DNA of 11,265 bases, taken from Silanimonas sp021297925 (GTDB lineage: Bacteria > Pseudomonadota > Gammaproteobacteria > Xanthomonadales > Xanthomonadaceae). A program made the position numbers and the translations under genes. Location of the stretch: positions 1 to 11,265 of the forward strand of contig JAPZTL010000024.1 of the NCBI GenBank assembly GCA_027532825.1, written 5' to 3'. The notes beneath the pieces are model-generated. The model did not search any database. It saw only the letters and a list, made by a program, of their open reading frames with translations, and was not told the origin of the DNA. Shown here piece after piece: positions 5,567 to 11,265 of this stretch (within the stretch, counting starts at the first letter, position 1; the number at the start of each line of letters is the position of its first letter).

Positions 5567-5623
5567 CCCGCTAGCGGAGATTTACTACGTCTGTTCGGCT
5601 AAAGCCCCGGGTGCAATCCGTGC
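5567..5623 (-). repeat. REP element, long form (copy C)
   Basis: In minus orientation the copy reads GCACGGATTGCAC...GTAAATC..CGCTAGCGGGT, with an extra block of about 27 bp containing the GGCTTTAGCC hairpin and GAACAGACG. The block matches the one in copy F at 7653-7717. The outer CGGATT/AATC halves correspond to the short form. Confidence 0.75.
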
Positions 5624-5710
5624 AAAAAATAACTGAAATGAACACCGCTAGTACTTCTCAAAAGTATAAAAGAACACGAAATAAATGTAGTTTATGATTT
5701 TTTACTTTAT

Positions 5711-5743
5711 GGGCACAGATTGCAAATCCGCGCGATCGGGGTT
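5711..5743 (+). repeat. REP element, short form (copy D)
   Basis: GGGCACAGATTGCAAATCCG then CGCGATCGGGGTT, preceded by TTTTTACTTTAT. It is one mismatch from the consensus GCACGGATTGCAAATCCGCG. It lies 20 bases downstream of the lipoprotein stop codon. The rest of 5403-5764 holds copy C, the palindrome and AT-rich sequence with no gene. Confidence 0.75.
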
Positions 5744-5764
5744 ACTTCACTTGTGGAATGATCA

Positions 5765-6484
5765 TCATTTCTTGATATAATTAACACCTGTTGCATCGGA
5801 AATAGAAATTAAATTTAATTCAATTCTAGAATCATCATAATTGTCAAAGATCATTTGTGTAAATCCATAAACTGAATTAAAGGTATAACGGGCTTTAGCA
5901 TATTTGTTGTTGAGATGTGTCTTAGTTTCAATAACATACGTAACTGAATCTATTTTCTTTAACTTATATTTATGCTTGGCATTGAATCTGTCAAATTCCC
6001 CATATGAAAATTCCAAATCCCACTCCCATTTCTTTTTGTTTATAAACATCGGAAATGAATTAGTTTGTAAAATTAAAAACTCATTTGAACGAGGTGGATG
6101 TAACCAAATGTTACTATTATTATCAATTAAACCTGTCGCTTCATAGTAAAGTAATTTTTTATACGTGTCATAATATCTAATTTCAAAAACTGTTTGTTTA
6201 TAGTTTTTGTCAAAGTCACTAAATGGCAGTGTCCCTCCAATTATTTCAAAACTGATAAAGTTTACATCTGTTTTGAAATTATTAACCCTTACATCAAATA
6301 AAAATGATTTATTCTTTTTATAAATAGTATTATCAGTATCAAAATCACTTTCTGATTTTTTTGTACCCTCTGGTTTTAACTCATAAACAGAATTACACGA
6401 GAAGAAAAATGAAACTTGAAATAAAAAAAGAATCAGTCCAATGCGAATTGAACTGACCCTATTATTGATTAGAGATATTTTCAT
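5765..6484 (-). CDS. Lipoprotein of unknown family, candidate immunity or partner of the adjacent GG-peptide
   Basis: The 239-residue protein has a lipoprotein signal peptide: NNRVSSIR, a hydrophobic core (IGLILFLFQVSFFF) and a cysteine at residue 30 in FFSCNS. It is probably exported and lipidated. The mature part is rich in aromatic residues and beta-like (FEIRYYDTYKKLLYYEATG, KKKWEWDLEFSYGEFDRF, HKYKLKKIDSVTYVIETK). I do not recognise the family. The frame opens at a TTG (6490), but the ATG at 6482-6484 is preferred because it overlaps the upstream peptide's stop as ATGA, indicating translational coupling. That coupling suggests both act together, for example as peptide toxin and immunity lipoprotein; this is inference. 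Confidence 0.7.
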   Translation of the reverse strand: MKISLINNRVSSIRIGLILFLFQVSFFFSCNSVYELKPEGTKKSESDFDTDNTIYKKNKSFLFDVRVNNFKTDVNFISFEIIGGTLPFSDFDKNYKQTVFEIRYYDTYKKLLYYEATGLIDNNSNIWLHPPRSNEFLILQTNSFPMFINKKKWEWDLEFSYGEFDRFNAKHKYKLKKIDSVTYVIETKTHLNNKYAKARYTFNSVYGFTQMIFDNYDDSRIELNLISISDATGVNYIKK

Positions 6485-6669
6485 GGACAATCAAAATCAG
6501 TACAAGTATCGATAATTTTTCCATTATCATCATAAGTAATTTCATTCATGTCTGTACATCCACTTGTCTGAGTAGCTGTTTTACAATATCTAAAAGTTTC
6601 TTGATTTGAACGGCCTCCTATTAAATTTGATGTTTTTAAATCGAAGGATTTTTCACACGTTTTTTTCAT
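6481..6669 (-). CDS. GG-leader Cys-rich peptide (bacteriocin/RiPP-like precursor)
   Basis: The 62-residue protein has a short leader ending in LKTSNLIGG (double glycine at 18-19), the signature of peptides cleaved by C39-peptidase ABC exporters and of the Bacteroidota GG natural-product precursors. The 43-residue core starts RSNQETFRYCK and holds cysteines at 29, 38, 56 and 61 plus many Thr, Ser and Asp residues, ending TCTDFDCP. Disulfides or modification are possible. No exporter or modification enzyme is in the window. Start ATG 6667-6669. The stop TGA overlaps the lipoprotein ATG (ATGA). The small size and leader fit a secreted peptide, but the function is unproven. Confidence 0.6.
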   Translation of the reverse strand: MKKTCEKSFDLKTSNLIGGRSNQETFRYCKTATQTSGCTDMNEITYDDNGKIIDTCTDFDCP

Positions 6670-6692
6670 AATTAATCAATATATAAAGTTGT

Positions 6693-6779
6693 TTAAATAA
6701 ACTTAGCTCCACCATTAATGGATTCCATTTTTATTATTGTTGTTATTTTTTTACTATTTATTAGTTTTAAATGTTTTAA
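6693..6779 (-). pseudogene. GG-leader remnant without a start codon
   Basis: This minus-strand frame reads LKHLKLINSKKITTIIKMES then INGGAKFI and a stop. The KMESINGG portion looks like the end of a Bacteroidota GG leader, with a core cut to four residues. The only ATG is internal (6726-6728), giving 11 residues. It is best seen as a decayed precursor gene, or a coincidence in AT-rich DNA. Confidence 0.3.
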
Positions 6780-6930
6780 TTAATTCTGTAAGGTTTGATA
6801 TAAATAAAAAAAGTAATACAAAAAAATCCCAAATAACATCAATAAACAATAGCTTAATGTTAATAATTAAAAAAGCTAAACAAATTGTATTTGTAAATAA
6901 AAGTCTAATTAATGTTCTTGTATTTTCCAT
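6775..6930 (-). CDS. Small hydrophobic membrane protein, 51 residues
   Basis: The reading frame ATG 6928-6930 to TAA 6775-6777 encodes a 51-residue protein starting MENTRTLIRLLFTNTICLAF. It contains two hydrophobic stretches, about 7-30 (LIRLLFTNTICLAFLIINIKLLFI) split around N24/K26, and about 32-45 (VIWDFFVLLFFIY), ending in basic KPYRIN. Two membrane passes are plausible. It begins 18 bases after the stop of the Gly/Ala-rich tail at 6949, as if co-transcribed. Such small hydrophobic proteins often accompany bacteriocin genes as immunity or accessory factors. The family is not recognised. The opposite strand also has an open frame here, but with less plausible composition. Confidence 0.45.
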
Positions 6931-6948
6931 ATGTATATATATTTAAAA

Positions 6949-7000
6949 TCAATCACCACTTGCTGCTGTCATTGCAGCAGCAGAAGCAACTCCCCAACCC
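6949..7000 (-). pseudogene. C-terminal tail of a Gly/Ala-rich peptide (bacteriocin-like), truncated by REP copy E
   Basis: The minus strand reads GWGVASAAAMTAASGD followed by TGA. The small-residue composition resembles the hydrophobic core of class II bacteriocin-like peptides. Further upstream the frame enters the REP sequence (ARIANPRYR) and then the end of the RAYT gene in another frame, with stops. The N-terminal leader is therefore missing, consistent with loss on insertion of the REP-RAYT unit. Confidence 0.4.
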
Positions 7001-7026
7001 CGATAGCGCGGATTTGCAATCCGTGC
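6997..7026 (-). repeat. REP element, short form (copy E), at the 3' end of the RAYT gene
   Basis: In minus orientation it reads GCACGGATTGCAAATCCGCG then CTATCGGGGT. The RAYT stop codon TAG (7026-7028) overlaps its first base. The stem is CGGATT/AATCCG with a GCA loop. Together with copy F in the opposite orientation it brackets the transposase gene. Confidence 0.8.
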
Positions 7027-7579
7027 TAAAACAAATCCAATACAATTACCTCTAAATCATTTTGCAATCCAGCATAGTTACGTGCAGAACTAAAGTAATA
7101 ATCTTCTGGAAATTGAACAACTTTATCTTTTACAGGATTATTATGTATGTAATTTATTTTTTTCTTTATAAACCAATTCGTTTCAACGATTTCGGCATGA
7201 TAGCCATCTTGCCAAACTTTAAATTGTTGCTCTCTTTTTAAATGTTGACAAGCTTTTTGAAAATAATCAAGCATCCATTCTCTTCGGCTTTCTGGTTCAT
7301 CAATTATAGTTTTAATTATGTTCTTTGATGTAAATTTCTTAAAATCTCGAATTACATCCGATAAGATATAACCATTAGTGGCTTTACACAGTAAATGAAT
7401 ATGGCTACTCATTAAACAACAGGCATAAATTTCTAGACCTTTATTTTGTTGACAGTAATAAGGGCCTTTATTATGATTTCTTTTTGGTTTAAACGAGTGA
7501 AAACATCAATCCATCCAACGGTTGTAATAGTTGCAAAATAGGCTTCTTCTGTGGTAGTGGCTTTGTACTTGGTTGACAT
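7026..7579 (-). pseudogene. REP-associated tyrosine transposase (RAYT, Y1_Tnp), frameshifted
   Basis: Y1-type single-strand transposase that in known systems mobilises REP/REPIN sequences. The 5' part (ATG 7577-7579, 48 codons to TAG 7433-7435) starts MSTKYKATTTEEAYFATITT and ends its conserved part at VFTRLNQKEIII. The 3' part (7412 down) contains the HxH metal motif in MSSHIHLLCK, VWQDGYHAEIVE, and INYIHNNPV with the candidate catalytic tyrosine (residue 88 of the 128-residue part), ending VIVLDLF. The two parts are in different frames. Homologous sequence continues as YYCQQNKGLEIYACCLMSSH in the second frame, so a one-base deletion near 7455-7470 explains the break. The product is probably inactive. 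Confidence 0.8.
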
Positions 7580-7652
7580 TGGCGAACAAATTAATACTCA
7601 AATTTAACAAAATCAACACTAATGTTAATGTAGTTTTCTTTCTTTTTACTTT

Positions 7653-7717
7653 GTGGGCACGGATTGCACTCGAGGCTTTAGCCGAACAGACGAAGTAAAT
7701 CCGCGCGATCGGGGTTA
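7653..7717 (+). repeat. REP element, long form (copy F), upstream of the RAYT gene
   Basis: GTGGGCACGGATTGCA, then a 27-bp block (GGCTTTAGCC hairpin, GAACAGACGAAG), then TAAATCCGCGCGATCGGGGTT. It is preceded by TTTTTACTTT as in copies B and D. It ends three bases before the stop codon of the candidate immunity gene at 7720. Confidence 0.8.
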
Positions 7718-7719
7718 AT

Positions 7720-8187
7720 TTATATTAAGTTTCTTTCTTTAAAAAAATCAGTAATAGTCTCTTTAAACTTTTCTTTATCAAAATCTTTTACTTTTTTTGG
7801 TAGTTTATCTAGATTTTCTAAACTCTCAATTATTTTCTTTGCTAGTATCTTTTTACTTTCTTCGTCCGATACAGTAATAAAATCATCATATTCTTCACCA
7901 TCAATTTTAATATCATTACTAAATGATTTTTTGATTATTATGTCGTCTCCATTTGGGAATATACTCTTTATAATTTGTAATTCTTTATATTTCGGGTTTC
8001 TGACTTGATACCATTTTTCATATCCTGGTAAAGTTTTAATACATATACATCCTATATAATAATTAAGAATATCTTCTCCTATTTTTTTGCCTTCTAAAAA
8101 ATGATTAATTTCTTTAGACAAAGAATGTATTAAATTACTTTTATGATAAGCGTCTTTATCTATTTCTAATGTAATTGAAAAATTCAT
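7720..8187 (-). CDS. Candidate immunity protein for the URI-nuclease RHS tip
   Basis: The 155-residue protein is soluble, without signal peptide or membrane helix. It starts MNFSITLEIDKDAYHKSNLI and ends with a Lys/Glu-rich helical region (KKILAKKIIESLENLDKLPKK, ending TDFFKERNLI). The frame is open to 8226, but the ATG at 8185-8187 lies one base after the RHS stop and is the better start. No family was recognised with certainty. Position directly after a toxin-bearing RHS C-terminus is the hallmark of cognate immunity genes, which bind and block the toxin domain in the cytoplasm. The low GC content matches the toxin end. Confidence 0.65.
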   Translation of the reverse strand: MNFSITLEIDKDAYHKSNLIHSLSKEINHFLEGKKIGEDILNYYIGCICIKTLPGYEKWYQVRNPKYKELQIIKSIFPNGDDIIIKKSFSNDIKIDGEEYDDFITVSDEESKKILAKKIIESLENLDKLPKKVKDFDKEKFKETITDFFKERNLI

Positions 8188-8188
8188 A

Positions 8189-9322
8189 TTATCTAAATAT
8201 TTTGTTACCTGGAGGTAATTGACCATTGATTAAAAAGTAATTATAAATTTTAGATTTCTCTGCTATCTTTATTTGCATCTGACTGCCTGAGAACTCATTT
8301 ACTTGTTCGACTTTCCATCCACTTAATTGACTTGGAGAATATCTACCTGTTGGATTAGTTGTTTCACCATATTTCCATACATCACCTACGTTTAAATTCA
8401 TCGTTCCTCCAGGGCAAGTGTAACAAGGATATGCTCCTGATGTAGTTGCTCTTAATGAATATTGAGTTCCTTGTGGTCCTGGGTCTCTTTTCAGTATCTT
8501 TTGTATTTCATAAGTTGCTTTTGCTGCAAGTGCTACTACACCTGCTACTGCTAATACAAAAGGAATTGCTGGGTCATCTGCAACACCAATAACTGTAGCA
8601 TCGTCGGCTAATAACGCCCCCGAGATTAATAGTCCCCCCGCCATTATACTACCTGATTGGTCTACTGGTGCGCTTGTTATTGCTGACTCAGCTAAATCAG
8701 CAGAATGTTTTACAGTTCCATTACTTGTAAAAAAGCCATAATCTCCCAATTGTATATTCTCTCCTGTAGAAGCAGTATAAGAATAGCCAACCTCTCTATA
8801 TTTTGCGCCATCGCCGTATAGCTCTGTTGCTGTTGCTTGGTCTGTTACTCTACTGTCATATACCATACTACCACTCGAAGTACGAACCCAATCATCTGGC
8901 GCCATTCCTGTAGGGTCAATCCAATTTGATGGATTATTAAAGCAATAACTATATGGACTCCAGTTCGGAAACTTCTCCGCTAGCGGATCCACACTCAACC
9001 AAATACTCACTTTCGGGTCATAGTACCTTGCCCCATAATAGTACAGCCCTGTTTCTTCGTCGAGTTCTTTCCCGTTAAACTTATAGGGGCTATTGTAATA
9101 CTGTTGTCCGCGTTGTTCGGCCATGGTTTCTCCAAAAGGTAAATTTAAGAAAAATTGGTACGCAAAACCGTCGGCATCTGTAATGGCTGAACTAGTCCCC
9201 AAATGGTCGGGGTGATACCACCAGATGGGTTCTTTTTTGGTATCAACATAACACTTATCGTTTCTTTCAATAATAGCCATGGTTTGACAATAGCTATTGG
9301 TTTGTTGATAGGTGTTTATCAA
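8189..9322 (-). CDS. Orphan RHS C-terminal tip with GIY-YIG/URI-type nuclease toxin
   Basis: The frame contains the RHS-associated core end (WWYHPDHLGTSSAITD, GKELDEETGLYYYGARYYDP, SIWLSVDPLAEKFPNWSPYS, WIDPTGM at about 134-140). A variable region follows, with hydrophobic segments near 226-240 and 251-270. The C-terminal 70 residues carry VWKYGETTNPTGRYS (315-329), E355 and NYFLINGQLPPGNKIFR, the pattern of Tox-URI2/GIY-YIG nucleases, implying DNA or RNA cleavage. The nominal start is a TTG. RHS-like sequence continues in frame to 9484 (APIDPAEVACEQEYNALLQY, then YWWQFISNGGDRECYVL), where a TAG interrupts it. The large RHS shell is missing, so this is a displaced tip awaiting recombination, or a pseudogene. 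Confidence 0.8.
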   Translation of the reverse strand: MINTYQQTNSYCQTMAIIERNDKCYVDTKKEPIWWYHPDHLGTSSAITDADGFAYQFFLNLPFGETMAEQRGQQYYNSPYKFNGKELDEETGLYYYGARYYDPKVSIWLSVDPLAEKFPNWSPYSYCFNNPSNWIDPTGMAPDDWVRTSSGSMVYDSRVTDQATATELYGDGAKYREVGYSYTASTGENIQLGDYGFFTSNGTVKHSADLAESAITSAPVDQSGSIMAGGLLISGALLADDATVIGVADDPAIPFVLAVAGVVALAAKATYEIQKILKRDPGPQGTQYSLRATTSGAYPCYTCPGGTMNLNVGDVWKYGETTNPTGRYSPSQLSGWKVEQVNEFSGSQMQIKIAEKSKIYNYFLINGQLPPGNKIFR

Positions 9323-9563
9323 TAAAACATAACATTCACGGTCACCTCCATTACTTATAAATTGCCACCAATACTGTAATAAGGCATTGTATTCTTGTTC
9401 GCAAGCAACCTCTGCGGGATCAATCGGAGCTGCTGCTACACTAGTTTTAAACGAAGGTTTGCCTAATTTTACTTTTTTAAATTTCTACATTAAATTAATG
9501 AACGTATTTTCTATATAATTCAATTTTTATTCGAACAAAAATCAGTTGTTTAGTTTTTTTTAA

Positions 9564-9594
9564 ACCTTGTAGAAACATAATATTTTTACAAGGT
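9564..9594. repeat. Inverted repeat between immunity gene and orphan RHS tip
   Basis: ACCTTGTA (9564-9571) and TACAAGGT (9587-9594) form an 8-bp stem with a 15-base loop. Neither strand shows a U-run right after the stem, so a classic terminator is unlikely. It lies about 80 bases upstream of the point where RHS homology begins (9484). The remaining intergenic sequence 9485-9695 is AT-rich with no gene seen. Confidence 0.4.
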
Positions 9595-9695
9595 AGAACT
9601 CGAAAATTAGAATGTATTGATATAGAATAACTTGTATTCTGTGTGACTTGTTTAATATCCTTTCTCATAATCACTTACGAATAATATAAAAACCT

Positions 9696-10253
9696 CTATT
9701 TTTTGTCTAGGTCAATAGAGGGAGCCATATTACTTGTCATTATATAAAAACTAAACACTAATAAAACAATTATCAAAATAACTGTAATAAAACTAATCCA
9801 AGCCCATTTTTTAAGCTCTGGTTTTGGTTCTTTTTCGAAAAGTTTGAAGTATGTTAAATAAATATCATTCTTCCACAAGAGAAAATAATTAATAAAAACT
9901 GAAGGAATCCCAGTCAATAAAAAAAAGATTAAAAAAGACCAATCAGCCCATATCATATAGCCAGCAATTGCTGTTATAATATTTAGAAATGAAAATACAA
10001 TTAAACTTATTAACAGTATCATAGTCCCATCCGTCTTCCAATTAACAGGTCCTATATCTGGTCTTGTTGTAGCTTTTCTAACTAAAAAGGCTGGATTTTC
10101 TACTCCTCTTTTTTTATACAAATTAACCAAAAATTTATTGTTTAATAATAAATCAAAAGGATAACCAATAATTTTTTCACTAAAAAAAAGGTGAAATCTA
10201 TAAACATTAAAATGTACTTTTTGCCAAAACAATATGACTCTTTTCATTTTCAT
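9696..10253 (-). CDS. Three-helix membrane protein, candidate immunity to the adjacent RHS toxin
   Basis: The 185-residue protein starts MKMKRVILFWQKVHFNVYRF. It has three strong membrane helices: about 77-101 (MILLISLIVFSFLNIITAIA), 105-127 (WSFLIFFLLTGIPSVFINYF) and 150-172 (WAWISFITVILIIVLLVFSF). A roughly 75-residue N-terminal part lies before them, and a short polar tail ends IDLDKK. The frame opens further upstream (10304), but that would overlap the RHS gene by 44 bases; the ATG at 10251-10253 follows the RHS stop by seven bases. No family was recognised. An integral membrane immunity protein is what is expected if the RHS tip acts in the membrane, as with pore-forming colicins. This is inference from position. 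Confidence 0.65.
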   Translation of the reverse strand: MKMKRVILFWQKVHFNVYRFHLFFSEKIIGYPFDLLLNNKFLVNLYKKRGVENPAFLVRKATTRPDIGPVNWKTDGTMILLISLIVFSFLNIITAIAGYMIWADWSFLIFFLLTGIPSVFINYFLLWKNDIYLTYFKLFEKEPKPELKKWAWISFITVILIIVLLVFSFYIMTSNMAPSIDLDKK

Positions 10254-10260
10254 TAAAGTT

Positions 10261-11265
10261 TTATTTAACGATTGCTTTAGCAGCCTGTTCACCATAGTAA
10301 TCACCCCCCCAAGCTCCTAAAACCCCACCTATAAAGCCTCCAATAATGGCTCCTGGAACAGCACCAATTCCGCCAAACCAGACCCCTATTCCAGCACCTA
10401 TCTTTGCTCCTATATCTGCACCTAAAGCACCTCCACCAAGCCCTCCAAGAGCACCTGCTGTTTGTACTTGGGCATTATATCCATAACTTCCACCATCTTG
10501 CTGTATACCTTGGTATATTTCATATCCTCCAAGAGCTATACCTGTTACAATTCCACCCCATTTGGCTCCTTTGACTAAACCATTATATTTTGTAGCCGCA
10601 GATGTAACATTTACGTATTGATTTCCTCTAAAGATAGCTCCTGAATTTTGTCTAAAATACATACTTCCATTATTGCCAAGATTTATATTTCCAAACTGTC
10701 CAGTAATTGAACCAAACCCAGCATCTGTAATTCTAGCAGTATGCTCAACATAACCATAAATTTGATTGTTATTTTGAATAGACCATTGACCATATGAATC
10801 CCCTCCTGGGTTATGAGAAGTAAAAGAAAAACCAAAGCCTGAAGAAGATGAATTATCTATATACAAACCTGTTGTTGTGTAACCATTTTTTACTGAAAGT
10901 CTATTCAACATTCGCTCATATCCTGATCCACCTCGGTTAAATTTCTCTTGAAGTTTATTGAATTGTTTTTCAGAAACTTTCATCATTAAATTATTGTGTC
11001 CATCATTTATTGTACGCGTCTCCCCATTTACTTTATAATCAGTTAATCCTCTTGGATCAACTCTATTTAAAGGATTGTATGAACAATAATGATAAGGAGA
11101 TTTATTTAAAGCTATTCCTGCTAACGGATCCACCCCCAACCAGATACTCCATTTAGGGTTGTAGTATCTAGCTCCAAAATAACTTAAACCTGTTTCTTCG
11201 TCAAGTTCTTTTCCACTGAAACGGTATTTATTATCATAAGCACTTGTGTTTTGCGCTACCATTTC
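10261..11265 (-). CDS. RHS repeat protein, C-terminal part, with glycine-zipper toxin-like tail (partial at window edge)
   Basis: Only the distal portion is inside the window; the frame stays open to the edge, with Glu before the first visible Met. The RHS-associated core is clear: FSGKELDEETGLSYFGARYY, SIWLGVDPLAGIALNKSPYH and the VDPRGL junction at 68-73. After it the sequence is variable: a linker (YKVNGETRTINDGHNNLMMK), a Gly/Ser/Asn-rich region (about 100-215), a hydrophobic segment (WGGIVTGIALGGYEIYQGI), and a 70-residue Gly/Ala tail with GxxxG repeats (GALGGLGGGALGADIGAKIG, PGAIIGGFIGGVLGAWGG). The zipper suggests membrane insertion. It could instead be a translocation or structural tail. 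Transported by T6SS or T9SS in known relatives; no secretion gene is in view. Confidence 0.85.
   Translation of the reverse strand, partial: EMVAQNTSAYDNKYRFSGKELDEETGLSYFGARYYNPKWSIWLGVDPLAGIALNKSPYHYCSYNPLNRVDPRGLTDYKVNGETRTINDGHNNLMMKVSEKQFNKLQEKFNRGGSGYERMLNRLSVKNGYTTTGLYIDNSSSSGFGFSFTSHNPGGDSYGQWSIQNNNQIYGYVEHTARITDAGFGSITGQFGNINLGNNGSMYFRQNSGAIFRGNQYVNVTSAATKYNGLVKGAKWGGIVTGIALGGYEIYQGIQQDGGSYGYNAQVQTAGALGGLGGGALGADIGAKIGAGIGVWFGGIGAVPGAIIGGFIGGVLGAWGGDYYGEQAAKAIVK

Noticed and set aside
5904..6146. Plus-strand open frame of 80 codons
   Set aside because: It is antisense to the lipoprotein gene and has no supporting start context or motif.
6737..6946. Plus-strand 69-codon open frame
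   Set aside because: It is very AT-rich, low in sequence complexity, opposite in direction to every gene nearby, and shadows the better placed 51-residue minus-strand membrane protein.
7433..7470. Programmed -1 frameshift joining the two RAYT halves
   Set aside because: No aligned slippery heptamer or downstream structure was seen near the break; related RAYTs are single-frame, so a simple one-base deletion is more likely.
3500..7720. CRISPR array
   Set aside because: The repeats are palindromic, irregularly spaced by hundreds of bases, in both orientations and adjacent to a RAYT, so they are REP elements.
8970..8995. CCGCTAGCGGATCC resembling the REP edge
   Set aside because: It encodes the conserved RHS motif SVDPLAE, and a diverged version encodes the same motif at about 11110, so it is coding sequence rather than a repeat.
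9564..9594. Intrinsic terminator for the immunity gene
   Set aside because: The stem is present but no U-run follows on either strand; it was kept only as an inverted repeat.

Overview
The window looks like an accessory region of a Bacteroidota genome, most likely Flavobacteriia. This rests on AT-rich DNA, Bacteroidota-type -7 promoter boxes (TAnnTTTG), little Shine-Dalgarno signal, RHS proteins with the xGKELDEETGL...GARYY core, Bacteroidota-style GG-leader peptides and dispersed GCACGGATTGCAAATCCGCG palindromes. No rRNA, tRNA or CRISPR was recognised. All credible genes lie on the minus strand, so they are described from high to low coordinates.

Region 1 (11265-7720) is a polymorphic-toxin locus. 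The distal end of an RHS protein runs off the window edge and ends in a glycine-zipper tail that resembles a membrane-active toxin. Seven bases later comes a three-helix membrane protein, the likely immunity protein. Next is a promoterless-looking, start-less RHS tip ending in a GIY-YIG/URI-type nuclease domain, followed one base later by its candidate immunity gene. This is a main RHS gene plus an orphan tip/immunity cassette.

Region 2 (7717-5510) is a frameshifted REP-associated tyrosine transposase (RAYT) bracketed by inverted REP elements, then a decayed peptide/bacteriocin-like patch. That patch holds a Gly/Ala-rich C-terminal tail, a 51-residue membrane protein, a start-less GG-leader remnant, an intact 62-residue GG-leader Cys-rich peptide, and a lipoprotein whose start overlaps the peptide's stop as ATGA. 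Six REP copies in short and long forms are spread over 3.6-7.7 kb.

Region 3 (5424-3979) is a three-gene toxin, Xre antitoxin, SecB-like chaperone operon. It has the gene order of the mycobacterial TAC (toxin-antitoxin-chaperone) module, with tandem TTCACTT-N2-AAGTGAA palindromes at the toxin start.

Region 4 (3597-3481) is a structured repeat element carrying two 22-bp palindromes. Region 5 (3399-1486) is clearly more GC-rich and housekeeping-like. It is a tight five-gene operon of pirin, YjdJ-like GNAT, OsmC, YjdI-like ferredoxin and a small membrane protein, behind a promoter overlapped by a palindrome. Region 6 (1481-4) is a complete IS5-family insertion sequence, inserted directly after the last stop codon of that operon.
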